A stretch of 17,342 nt of DNA from Spirochaetia bacterium (GTDB lineage Bacteria > Spirochaetota > Spirochaetia > Treponematales > Breznakiellaceae): NCBI GenBank assembly GCA_026002045.1, contig BOAV01000049.1, forward strand, positions 1-17,342. The letters run 5' to 3'. Shown one piece after another: positions 5,757 through 13,354 of the stretch. The notes beneath the pieces were generated by a model. The model saw only the letters and a program-made list of their open reading frames with translations. It searched no databases and had not been told where the DNA came from. Position 1 is the first letter of the stretch. Each line of letters starts with the position of its first letter. The translations under genes were made by a program, and so were the position numbers.

Positions 5757-5774
5757 ATGGGGCACGCCAAATGA
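5757..5774 (+). CDS. Five-codon leader ORF overlapping the next start
   Basis: ATG-GGG-CAC-GCC-AAA-TGA. Its stop overlaps the ATG of the SDR-like gene (ATGA at 5771-5774), and its own ATG sits at the predicted 5' end of the transcript. It could load ribosomes for reinitiation on the main gene, which has no convincing Shine-Dalgarno of its own. Very short, so tentative. Confidence 0.3.
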   Translation: MGHAK

Positions 5775-6478
5775 CCAGGGGAATACTTATCGCGGGAAAC
5801 GAATCATCCCTTAGCGTCGCCATTGCCGCAGAAGCAACGAAACGGGTGGAGCATTTTGCATCGGCCCTTATCCCCAACCGCCTTTCGGAACAGATCCGAA
5901 AGGACGCCGGGACGCCATCAATTTACGGCAAACAACCGGCCGATCCCCTCCCCGATGGGGCGGCCCTTCCCCTGCAGTGGAATCCGGGCAGCCCCATTGC
6001 CGCCCGCACCCTGATCCTTGCGGCGGAAAACCGGCTTGAGCATATTGACGAGGCAATCCTGGTCTGCACCCCCCCTGCAATACGCCGCCGGGCTGCGGAA
6101 CTTTCGCCCGCCGATATTGAGATAATGGTAAACGATCATATCAAGGGCTGGTTCTTTTTGGCGCGGGAATTGGCACAACTTTTCCATGCGAAAGAATCAG
6201 GAACCCTGGCGCTGGTGCTTTCCGATATGGGTGCAGGCGGCAGGGACGATCCCGTGGACCTGCTGGGTCCCGCGGCGGCCGCCTCTTTCCGCGCCTTTGC
6301 CCAAAGCCTCCTGTCCTCCGCCCTTGATGAACCCTATCTGACCATGGGCTTCTCCTCCTCCGAAATCGGCGAGGAAAGCGCCTTTGCAGCCTTTGTCTTT
6401 AAACTCATTGATGAAGGCGCCAAACGCAACAACGGGAAATGGCATAAATTCGGCAAGCTGAATCTTTTCAACCGGTAA
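5771..6478 (+). CDS. SDR-like Rossmann-fold protein lacking the catalytic motif
   Basis: A 235-residue protein built like a short-chain dehydrogenase/reductase. It has a first beta strand RGILIAG followed by a helix, a mid-protein strand EAILVCTPP where SDRs have the NAG region, a helix around MVNDHIKGWFFLARELAQLF, and a strand TLALVLSDMGAG. The glycine-rich cofactor loop is degenerate (AGNESSLSVA instead of GxxxGxG), and the YxxxK pair is missing from the helix (AAAASFRAFAQ), so enzyme activity is doubtful. No substrate can be assigned. It is read divergently from the HAD gene and overlaps the 3' end of purL by 11 bases tail to tail. Alternative view: a spirochaete-specific non-catalytic NAD(P)-fold protein. 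Confidence 0.6.
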   Translation: MTRGILIAGNESSLSVAIAAEATKRVEHFASALIPNRLSEQIRKDAGTPSIYGKQPADPLPDGAALPLQWNPGSPIAARTLILAAENRLEHIDEAILVCTPPAIRRRAAELSPADIEIMVNDHIKGWFFLARELAQLFHAKESGTLALVLSDMGAGGRDDPVDLLGPAAAASFRAFAQSLLSSALDEPYLTMGFSSSEIGEESAFAAFVFKLIDEGAKRNNGKWHKFGKLNLFNR

Positions 6479-9400
6479 AGTACGAAACCCCCGCCTCAAA
6501 AATATTCTGACCTTTGTTTCCCGGTATATTGATGTGCACAAATTCGCCCCGCCGTTCCGAATGGCCCATTTTTCCCAGGATACGGCCGTCGGGACTGGTG
6601 AGACCTTCGATTGCCAGATCGGAGCCGTTGGGATTATCCGGTTCCGCAAGGGTTGGGTTACCCGCCGCATCGACATAGCAAAAAGGAACTTGACCGGCGC
6701 GGAATAACGCTTCCCCCTCCTCACGCCGGATCGCCAGCCGTCCTTCGCCGTGGCTGACGGGGATCACATGCAGGCTGCCGGTTTTTTCCTCTGCGAGCCA
6801 GGGCGATAATTTCGACATGACCCGTGTACGGACCATCCGGGAGACATGGCGGCCGATGCGGTTAAAGGTGAGGGTAGGCGCATTTTCGTCCGCCTGCGTG
6901 ATCCTGCCGTAGGGGACCAGCCCCAGCTTGATCAGCGCCTGGAAGCCGTTGCAGATACCCAGCATGAGGCCGTCCCGATTTTCCAGCAGGTTTGTTACCG
7001 CATCGGCAATCGCCGGGGAACGCAGTACGTTGGCGATGAACTTCCCCGAACCGTCCGGCTCATCCCCGGCGCTGAATCCCCCGGAGAGGGCCACAATCTG
7101 GGCTTCCGCAATTGCCTCCGCAATTTCCCTTGTCGATTCGGCGATATCCTTCCGGTTCCGGTTTCTGAATATCGCCAACCGGGTTCGCGCCCCCGCTTCC
7201 CGGAAGGCCCGTTCCATATCCCACTCGCAGTTGGTTCCGGGGAAAACGGGGAGAACAACCAGCGGCGATGAACTTCCGGCGAATTTTCCGCCGGATGAAC
7301 GGGAAGATCTTGCGCTGACAGATGCGGCGCCGGAGGTATGGATGGCGGCTGTGTTTATTAATTCTGATGAGACTGCGGCGTCCGTGGTTTCGGGAATGTC
7401 GGCGGTGGTGGCTCCGGTGGATGTCTGGGGATAGACCTGGGCGAGGGGGTACTCGTAGGCGCGGCGAAGGATCGCGAGGGGGACTTCCGCCGTATCCTTT
7501 TCGTCCGCGATAATGCGGAAGACCGGTTCCGCAATGGTACGGGCAATGCTTATCCCTGCGTTTTTTGAGCCCGGTTGAGCGGCAAGTTCCACCAACACTG
7601 ATCCCTGGATGTATGGGCTTTTAAGTCCGTCAACGGTTGTCTCTACACCGGTATTGTTGCCGAAGGCCATAATTGCAAGGGCAGCGGTGACGCCCCCGGC
7701 GGACACGGGATAAGCGGCGAGCACCAGGCCTGCGGCGGAGAGTTCCGCCAATGTGTTCATGCTTGCCTTGAAGCTGTCCCATTCGCCGCGCGGATTTTGT
7801 TCCAACAGGATGATCTCATGTCCCGGCCGGCCGCTTAATGCGCCGGATCGCACCGATGCTGCGGGGGCGGTTCCGGCGGCAAAGGCAACCAAAGTCGGCG
7901 GCACGGTGATGTCCACGCCGTGGGCATTGTCCCGGTAATTGCCGGACATGGAATCCTTGCCGCCGATGGCGGGGATGCCCAGAGCGAGCTGCGCTTCCAG
8001 CGCCCCCAGCAGGGCGGCGGCGGGTTTGCCCCAGGTTTCGGGACTGACCGGGCGTTCAAAATATTCCTGGAAGGTCAGCCGCGCCTTCCAGGGGTCTCCC
8101 CCAAGGCAGGCGAATTTTGCCAGCGCTTCCCGGATGGAACCTTTCGCTCCCTCGTAGGGATTCTGTTCCAAGAGTTCCGGATCGTAGCCGAAGGTCATGA
8201 GGCTTGCGGTGCGGCTCTGTTTTTCTAACGATGGGAGTAATGCTGCGATACCGCATTCCGGCGTTCCCTGCTCGCTGCCGCCCCAGGGGAACAGCACCGA
8301 TGCCGCGCCGATGGAACCGTCAAAGCGTTCCTGCAGGCCCCGGCGGCTGCCCGAGCGGAGGCTCGCCAGTTCCCGTTCAAGGTTGTCCAACAGAACTACT
8401 GCGGAGGCTGCAACAGTATTACTGTTTGCTGAATCATCTTTTGATCGGATCGCAGTAAGACTGACTGCGGCGGATCGCGGCGCGCCGTTGGAGTTGAGAA
8501 ATTCACGGGAGAGGTCCACGATGGTTTTGCCGCGCCATTTCATTTGAAGTTTCGGTTTATCCCCGCTTGTTACTTTTGCTATCACCACCGCATCAAGATT
8601 TTCAGCAGCGGCAAGGCTGATGAAGGTATCCGTGTCGGCGGCGGCAACCACCACCGCCATCCGCTCCTGGGATTCGGAGATCGCCAGCTCTATGCCGTCA
8701 AGGCCGGCGTATTTTTTCGGCACCGCATCCAGATTGATCTCCAGGCCATCGGCAAGTTCGCCCACCGCAACAGAAACGCCCCCGGCGCCAAAATCGTTGC
8801 ACCGTTTGATCAGGGCGGTGACAGCGGGGCTGCGGAACAGGCGCTGGAGTTTCCGTTCCTCCACGGCGTTGCCCTTCTGGACCTCCGCCCCGGCGGTTTC
8901 CACCGATTCCCCGGTGTGCACTTTTGATGAACCCGTGGCCCCCCCGATGCCGTCCCTGCCGGTTTTACCGCCGACAAGGATCACCGCGTCCCCCGGCGCG
9001 GGCTCTTCCCGGCGCACCCACTTTGCGGGAACCGCCGCGATAACCGCACCCAGTTCCATCCGCTTTGCCAGAAAACCGGGGTGGTAGAATTCCGCCACCT
9101 GCCCGGTGGGGAGTCCGATCTGGTTGCCGTAAGACGAGTAGCCTGCGGCGGCATCCCGGGCAATTTTGATCTGGGGGAGTTTCCCCGGCAGGGCGTGGTC
9201 AAGGCTTTCCCGGGGGTCCCCGCCGCCTGTGATCCGCATGGCATGGTGCACATAGGCCCGCCCGGAAAGGGGGTCCCGGATTGCGCCCCCAAGACAGGTT
9301 GCCGCCCCGCCGAAGGGTTCAATCTCCGTGGGGTGGTTGTGGGTTTCGTTTTTGAAGAGGAGCAGCCATGGTTCAGTAGAACCTTGTTCGGTAGAACCAT

Positions 9401-10376
9401 CGCCGAATTCGGCGTCAATCTTTACCGTACAGGCGTTGATCTCTTCCGATTCATCCACATCATCCGCAAGGCCCCGTTTCTTCAAAACCTTTGCGCCCAA
9501 TGTGGCCATGTCCATGAGGGAACGCTTACGGTTTTCTGATGTAGCGCCGTAAACTTCCCGGCGGGCCTCTTCGTATAAATCCAGTGCGTGCTGCAAACCG
9601 GCGTTGTTTTCGAATCGCAAAGCGGTGGTGAAGGTGGTGTGCCGACAGTGATCCGACCAGTAAGTGTCTAAGACCCGCAGTTCCGCCAATGTGGGATCGC
9701 GCTTTATTGACGTAAAATAATCACGGCAGAATTTGAGATCCTCAAGGCCCATGGCAAGGCCGTATTTCTGCGCCAGCGCCTGAAGCGCCGCATCCCCATC
9801 CCCTGTGTCCGCAGTAAAGCCTTCCAGTACCGGCACATTGGCAACGGTGGTTTCCGCATCCTCAAGAGAAAGCGGCAGAGCGGGTGAAGCCTCCCGTGAA
9901 TCCACGGGGTTAATCAGATAATGTTTTACTGCATTCAGGGCTTCTGCGGAAACAGGAATTTCGCCGGGCTGCAAAATAAAAAACCGGGCGCTTTTGATGA
10001 TGGGCTTTGTTCCCGCGCCGCCCGAAGTATCGGCGATAAGTTCTGCGCACTGCTCCGCGGAATCGGAACGCTGATCGTATTGGCCGCTCAGGTATTCAAT
10101 ACCGAAAAAAACATCGCCCTTTTCGGCGGGGACATCATTGCAAAAAAACACCCGGTCACATTGGGGCTCTGAAAAAACCATATCCGTTGCAAGCTTGAAG
10201 TGTTCCTCGTCAAGATGAACCGCATCGTAACGGTTGAGGATACGCAGCCCCCTGAGCGCGGAAAGTTCAGGATACCGGGCCCCCAGAAAACCCGCCAGTT
10301 CCGATTGCAGACGCCGGGCTTCAATATCAAACCCCGGCTTCTTCTCGACAAAAACCCGCCGTACTTTCATTTCCAT
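6468..10376 (-). CDS. purL: Phosphoribosylformylglycinamidine synthase, large fused form
   Basis: A 1302-residue FGAM synthase, close to the ~1295 residues of the Escherichia coli type. It converts FGAR, glutamine and ATP to FGAM in purine synthesis. A PurS-like N-terminal domain (about 1-150) is followed by the synthase halves: the conserved DTYWSDHCRHTTF near 236-248 and the ATP-region GGKTGRDGIGGATGSS near 472-487. A C-terminal class I glutaminase begins near 1038, with nucleophile Cys1142 in GICNGFQ and the His1272/Glu1274 pair in MGHSER. Unusual is a ~53-residue Ser/Thr/Ala/Gly-rich linker (about 984-1037) before the glutaminase. No other pur genes are adjacent. TAAACT on the minus strand (10383-10388) lies six bases before the ATG; no Shine-Dalgarno is visible. 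A start two codons downstream (MKVRR) is possible. Confidence 0.96.
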   Translation of the reverse strand: MEMKVRRVFVEKKPGFDIEARRLQSELAGFLGARYPELSALRGLRILNRYDAVHLDEEHFKLATDMVFSEPQCDRVFFCNDVPAEKGDVFFGIEYLSGQYDQRSDSAEQCAELIADTSGGAGTKPIIKSARFFILQPGEIPVSAEALNAVKHYLINPVDSREASPALPLSLEDAETTVANVPVLEGFTADTGDGDAALQALAQKYGLAMGLEDLKFCRDYFTSIKRDPTLAELRVLDTYWSDHCRHTTFTTALRFENNAGLQHALDLYEEARREVYGATSENRKRSLMDMATLGAKVLKKRGLADDVDESEEINACTVKIDAEFGDGSTEQGSTEPWLLLFKNETHNHPTEIEPFGGAATCLGGAIRDPLSGRAYVHHAMRITGGGDPRESLDHALPGKLPQIKIARDAAAGYSSYGNQIGLPTGQVAEFYHPGFLAKRMELGAVIAAVPAKWVRREEPAPGDAVILVGGKTGRDGIGGATGSSKVHTGESVETAGAEVQKGNAVEERKLQRLFRSPAVTALIKRCNDFGAGGVSVAVGELADGLEINLDAVPKKYAGLDGIELAISESQERMAVVVAAADTDTFISLAAAENLDAVVIAKVTSGDKPKLQMKWRGKTIVDLSREFLNSNGAPRSAAVSLTAIRSKDDSANSNTVAASAVVLLDNLERELASLRSGSRRGLQERFDGSIGAASVLFPWGGSEQGTPECGIAALLPSLEKQSRTASLMTFGYDPELLEQNPYEGAKGSIREALAKFACLGGDPWKARLTFQEYFERPVSPETWGKPAAALLGALEAQLALGIPAIGGKDSMSGNYRDNAHGVDITVPPTLVAFAAGTAPAASVRSGALSGRPGHEIILLEQNPRGEWDSFKASMNTLAELSAAGLVLAAYPVSAGGVTAALAIMAFGNNTGVETTVDGLKSPYIQGSVLVELAAQPGSKNAGISIARTIAEPVFRIIADEKDTAEVPLAILRRAYEYPLAQVYPQTSTGATTADIPETTDAAVSSELINTAAIHTSGAASVSARSSRSSGGKFAGSSSPLVVLPVFPGTNCEWDMERAFREAGARTRLAIFRNRNRKDIAESTREIAEAIAEAQIVALSGGFSAGDEPDGSGKFIANVLRSPAIADAVTNLLENRDGLMLGICNGFQALIKLGLVPYGRITQADENAPTLTFNRIGRHVSRMVRTRVMSKLSPWLAEEKTGSLHVIPVSHGEGRLAIRREEGEALFRAGQVPFCYVDAAGNPTLAEPDNPNGSDLAIEGLTSPDGRILGKMGHSERRGEFVHINIPGNKGQNIFEAGVSYFTG

Positions 10377-10382
10377 GGAACG

Positions 10383-10388
10383 AGTTTA
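10383..10388 (-). promoter_or_regulatory. Possible purL -10 box
   Basis: TAAACT on the minus strand, six bases from the purL ATG, fits the close -10/start pattern of neighbouring genes. No good -35 is seen 16-18 bases upstream, so this is weak. Confidence 0.3.
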
Positions 10389-10408
10389 CTTAAAAAACGG
10401 CCTTCCAT

Positions 10409-10443
10409 CTAGCATTGACATAGCAAATCCCATATACTTCCTT
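10409..10443. repeat. 35-bp direct repeat, left copy flanking hicAB
   Basis: These 35 bases are identical to 11104-11138 and in the same orientation. The pair bounds a 695-bp unit carrying hicAB. The right copy holds the sulP -10 box just before the sulP start, so the left copy is probably the duplicated one. Confidence 0.95.
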
Positions 10444-10470
10444 GACGCTACGTAATAATACGTATATAAT
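10442..10470 (+). promoter_or_regulatory. hicAB promoter with palindromic operator in the spacer
   Basis: TTGACG (10442-10447), 17 bp, TATAAT (10465-10470): a near-consensus promoter. The spacer contains TACGTA-ATAA-TACGTA (10449-10464), an inverted and direct repeat of a palindromic hexamer, ideally placed for autorepression by the ribbon-helix-helix domain of HicB. The -35 spans the end of the 35-bp repeat, so it was created at the junction of the inserted unit. Confidence 0.75.
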
Positions 10471-10493
10471 CAATATATAGGAATTGGGAATTT

Positions 10494-10676
10494 ATGACCA
10501 AGGTTGAGCTTGAAAAAAAACTGCGAAAGGCCGGATGGTCAATCACTCATGGCAGGGCACATGATCAGGCCACAAATTCAGCAAAGCCGGGTGTAAAAAT
10601 TCCGATACCGCGTCATGCCGGAGACATCCCCAAGGGTACTGTCAAAGCAATCCTCAATGAAGCGGGGATAGAATAA
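10494..10676 (+). CDS. hicA: HicA-type mRNA interferase toxin
   Basis: A 60-residue HicA family toxin, a small dsRBD-fold ribonuclease that cleaves mRNA when not bound by HicB. The N-terminal helix (VELEKKLRKAGW), the strand and turn with the catalytic His region (HGRAHD, H23 the likely catalytic residue, where many members have GSHH), the PIPRHAGDIPKGT segment and the terminal helix KAILNEAGI all match. Weak ribosome sites (AGGAA at 10479-10483 or GGGAA at 10486-10490) precede the ATG. hicB follows after a 15-base gap. The whole pair lies inside a 695-bp unit with 35-bp direct repeats, consistent with recent acquisition. The reading frame is intact. Confidence 0.88.
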   Translation: MTKVELEKKLRKAGWSITHGRAHDQATNSAKPGVKIPIPRHAGDIPKGTVKAILNEAGIE

Positions 10677-10691
10677 TAGAAGGAGCTTATT

Positions 10692-11093
10692 ATGAAATAT
10701 GTTTATCCTGCCATTTTTACGCCTGAAGATGGAAATATTTTGGTGAGTGTCCCCGATTTACCCGGGTTACATACCTATGGAGCCAGCCTTGCAGAGGCTA
10801 TCTATATGGCACAGGATGCTATTGAAATGTGGCTATGGGACGCTGAAAACAAAAAAGAGGTCATACCAAAGGCATCCGATCAGGCTGATATTGCAAAACG
10901 CTGTAAACATTTCGGGCAATGTGTCAGTTTGGTTGTCGCTGATACTGACGAATATCGGCGGCAGACAGAAACTCGTGCAGTAAAAAAAACCTTGTCAATT
11001 CCTGGGTGGTTGAACGATAAGGCAGAAAAAGCAAATGCTCCGTTTTCACAGATTTTACAGCAGGGATTAAAAGAATATCTTCATGTCGGTTGA
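10692..11093 (+). CDS. hicB: HicB-type antitoxin
   Basis: A 133-residue antitoxin. The N-terminal part (1-50: strands around YPAIFT and ILVSVPDLPG, then a helix AIYMAQDAIEMWL) is the HicB partial RNase-H-like fold that masks HicA. The C-terminal ~35 residues (VKKTLSIPGWLNDKAEKAN..., about 97-130) form a ribbon-helix-helix DNA-binding domain that should repress the operon at the TACGTA repeats in the promoter. AAGGAG (10680-10685) lies six bases before the ATG, a much stronger ribosome site than that of hicA, as expected for an antitoxin made in excess. Its end is ten bases from the right 35-bp repeat. Confidence 0.9.
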   Translation: MKYVYPAIFTPEDGNILVSVPDLPGLHTYGASLAEAIYMAQDAIEMWLWDAENKKEVIPKASDQADIAKRCKHFGQCVSLVVADTDEYRRQTETRAVKKTLSIPGWLNDKAEKANAPFSQILQQGLKEYLHVG

Positions 11094-11103
11094 AGCCGGA
11101 ATA

Positions 11104-11138
11104 CTAGCATTGACATAGCAAATCCCATATACTTCCTT
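11104..11138. repeat. 35-bp direct repeat, right copy, overlapping the sulP promoter
   Basis: Identical to 10409-10443. It ends two bases before the sulP ATG and contains TATACT (11128-11133), the likely sulP -10. Confidence 0.95.
11128..11133 (+). promoter_or_regulatory. Likely sulP -10 box
   Basis: TATACT seven bases before the ATG at 11141. A perfect TTGACA occurs at 11110-11115, but only 12 bp away, too close for a normal -35, so the upstream contacts are unclear. No Shine-Dalgarno lies between the -10 and the ATG. Confidence 0.45.
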
Positions 11139-11140
11139 CC

Positions 11141-12865
11141 ATGGCATCATTCAACTTGGTCTCCTTCCGGGACTTTATCCCCCGGACCTTTGAGCTTTTT
11201 CAAAAAGGTGAAGGGAAGGGCTACTCGTGGAATTCATTTGGTAAGGATCTGCTGGCGGGGCTTATCGTGGGCATTGTGGCTCTGCCTTTGGCTATGGCCT
11301 TTAGTATCGCTGCGGGGGGAACTCCGGCCCAGGGGCTGTACACCGCCATCATCGCCGGCTTCTGCATCAGCGCCTTTGGGGGCAGCAGGTTCCAGATCGG
11401 GGGGCCCACCGGGGCCTTTGTGGTCATCATCTACGGGGTGATCACAAAGCACGGCATGGCGGGGCTGATTGCCGCCACGGTGCTGGCGGGGCTCATGCTC
11501 GTCGCCATGGGGGCGAGTGGGCTGGGCCGTTTCATCAAGTACATCCCCTATCCGGTGACCACGGGTTTTACCACCGGCATTGGGGTGCTGATCTTTTCCC
11601 AGCAGGTTAAGGATTTTTTGGGATTAGATATAGCGAAAAGTTCCCCCGGTTTCTTTGCCGAGTGGGGTGAATACTTCGGCGCTATCGGTACCATCGATCC
11701 TGCGACGGTCTGCGTAGGTTTCGGTGCTATGGGGATCATCATTTTGATCCGGCGCTTTATTCCCCGCATCCCCGGCGCGGCGGTTGGGGTGCTGGTCCTG
11801 ACGCTGGTGTGCTTTGCTTTTGCCCTGCCCGTGGACAGCATCGGGAGCCGTTTCGGCGGCATACCGTCAAGCCTGCCTCGGCCCCATATTCCCCTCATCA
11901 GTTGGGAAGTGGTGCGGGATGTGTTCCCCGATGCCTTTACCATAGCCCTGCTTGCGGCGATAGAATCGCTGCTTTCCGCGGTGGTGGCGGACGGCATGAC
12001 CGGGGACCGGCACAACTCGAACACCGAACTTATCGCACAGGGAATCGGTAACATCGCTTCGGCGATCTTCGGCGGCATCCCCGCCACCGGCGCCATCGCC
12101 CGCACCGCCACCAATATTAAATCCGGCGCAGCAAGCCCCATAGCGGGGATCGTCCATGCGGTCACTTTGGTATTGTTCATTTTACTGCTCGCCCCGGCGG
12201 CCTCGGCCATTCCCCTGGCAAGCCTTTCCGCAGTGCTGATGGTGGTTTCCTGGGACATGAGCAATGTCCCCCGTTTCATCCGCATCATCCGCACCGCCCC
12301 AAAAAGCGATGCCATCGTTCTCATCACCACTTTTGTATTAACCATCGCATTTGATCTGACCTTTGCCGTTGAGGTGGGGGTGGTGCTCGCCATTTTTCTT
12401 TTCCTGTGGCGCATGGTTGAAATAGGGACCATTAAATCCGAAAACGACGACCTCATTGCGGAGCTTGCCTACGGGGACATTGAGAACCACGCGGTTGCGG
12501 CAAATTCGATCAAGGCCCTCTATCAAAAAGATATTGAAGTGTTCAGCATCAACGGCCCCTTTTTCTTCGGCGTGGCGGACACCCTTCAACAGGTGCTTCG
12601 TGGCCTGCGGAAAAATCCCAAAACCTTTATCCTGCGGATGCAGGATGTCCCGGCGGTTGACTCCACGGGGATCACCGCGCTGGAATCCCTCCTGACCCAA
12701 TGCCGCCGGGGCAAGATTCGGCTCATCCTCTGCGAAATCCGTGAACAGCCCCAAAAGGCCCTTGAGAAGGCGGGTTTTATTGATGAAATCGGTAAAGAAA
12801 ATGTGTTGGATACCTTGGATGCTGCGCTCAATTGGACAGAAACTGAAAGATCCGTCATCTTGTAA
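11141..12865 (+). CDS. SulP-family anion transporter with STAS domain
   Basis: A 574-residue inner-membrane SulP (SLC26-like) permease, expected to move sulfate, bicarbonate or another anion. The signature begins at about residue 35 with LLAGLIVGIVALPLAMAFSI, followed by a dense series of hydrophobic segments to about 420, including the conserved GGIPATGAIARTATN region. The cytoplasmic STAS domain (about 445-565) carries DSTG at 507-510, the position phosphorylated in SpoIIAA-type STAS domains. The substrate cannot be decided. There is no Shine-Dalgarno and no upstream in-frame ATG, GTG or TTG before a stop, so ATG 11141, placed seven bases after TATACT, is the only supported start. ndk follows 45 bases after the stop and may be co-transcribed. 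Confidence 0.9.
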   Translation: MASFNLVSFRDFIPRTFELFQKGEGKGYSWNSFGKDLLAGLIVGIVALPLAMAFSIAAGGTPAQGLYTAIIAGFCISAFGGSRFQIGGPTGAFVVIIYGVITKHGMAGLIAATVLAGLMLVAMGASGLGRFIKYIPYPVTTGFTTGIGVLIFSQQVKDFLGLDIAKSSPGFFAEWGEYFGAIGTIDPATVCVGFGAMGIIILIRRFIPRIPGAAVGVLVLTLVCFAFALPVDSIGSRFGGIPSSLPRPHIPLISWEVVRDVFPDAFTIALLAAIESLLSAVVADGMTGDRHNSNTELIAQGIGNIASAIFGGIPATGAIARTATNIKSGAASPIAGIVHAVTLVLFILLLAPAASAIPLASLSAVLMVVSWDMSNVPRFIRIIRTAPKSDAIVLITTFVLTIAFDLTFAVEVGVVLAIFLFLWRMVEIGTIKSENDDLIAELAYGDIENHAVAANSIKALYQKDIEVFSINGPFFFGVADTLQQVLRGLRKNPKTFILRMQDVPAVDSTGITALESLLTQCRRGKIRLILCEIREQPQKALEKAGFIDEIGKENVLDTLDAALNWTETERSVIL

Positions 12866-12910
12866 GTCCAATATTCAGACCGTGTCGGTTATTGTGGGGT
12901 GGATTTAATT

Positions 12911-13354
12911 ATGGAAAGAACCTTTGTTATGCTGAAACCCGGAGTGGTTCAGCGGCGGATTGCCGGGGAGGTGATCAGCCGGTTTGAGCGGAAGGGGCTT
13001 AAAATTATCGCCCTTAAGTTTTTCAGGATGGACCGCTCCATGGCGGAGACCCATTATGCCGAGCATAAGGGAAAAGATTTTTACGATAAACTGGTTGAAT
13101 ATACCATTTCCGGCCCGGTGTTTGCCATGATTCTTGAAGGGGAGGACGCCATTGGGGTGGTTCGCCGCCTTACGGGGCCTACCGGTCTGAAGGACTCCCT
13201 GCCGGGAACTATCCGGGGGGATTTTGCGGCCCAGACCCGGCTCAATATCGTTCACGCCTCGGATTCGCCGGCCAGTGCGGCCCGGGAAATCGGCCTGTTC
13301 TTTCAGCCCGGAGAGATTTTCCCCTGGGAAGACGGAAATGCGGGGTGGTTTTAG
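12911..13354 (+). CDS. ndk: Nucleoside diphosphate kinase
   Basis: A 147-residue NDK, normal length, transferring the gamma phosphate from ATP to nucleoside diphosphates via a phosphohistidine. ERTFVMLKPGVVQRR is the usual N-terminus. The active-site His is H115 in NIVHASDSP (most members have HGSDS, so one Gly is Ala here). The C-terminus IFPWEDGNAGWF is of the usual type. A longer frame from GTG 12899 exists, but the GGGGTGG at 12896-12902 is correctly spaced for ATG 12911, and the family starts there. It has a real Shine-Dalgarno, unlike sulP. Its stop touches the stop of the convergent hydrolase gene with no gap. Confidence 0.95.
   Translation: MERTFVMLKPGVVQRRIAGEVISRFERKGLKIIALKFFRMDRSMAETHYAEHKGKDFYDKLVEYTISGPVFAMILEGEDAIGVVRRLTGPTGLKDSLPGTIRGDFAAQTRLNIVHASDSPASAAREIGLFFQPGEIFPWEDGNAGWF

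Noticed and set aside
11110..11133. TTGACA plus TATACT as a standard sulP promoter
   Set aside because: The spacer is 12 bp, well short of 16-18, so TTGACA is not credited as the -35 although the -10 is kept.
11548..12456. 302-codon minus-strand frame inside the SulP gene
   Set aside because: Met/Ser/Thr/Arg-rich translation typical of the antisense of a membrane protein; the plus strand is unambiguous SulP.
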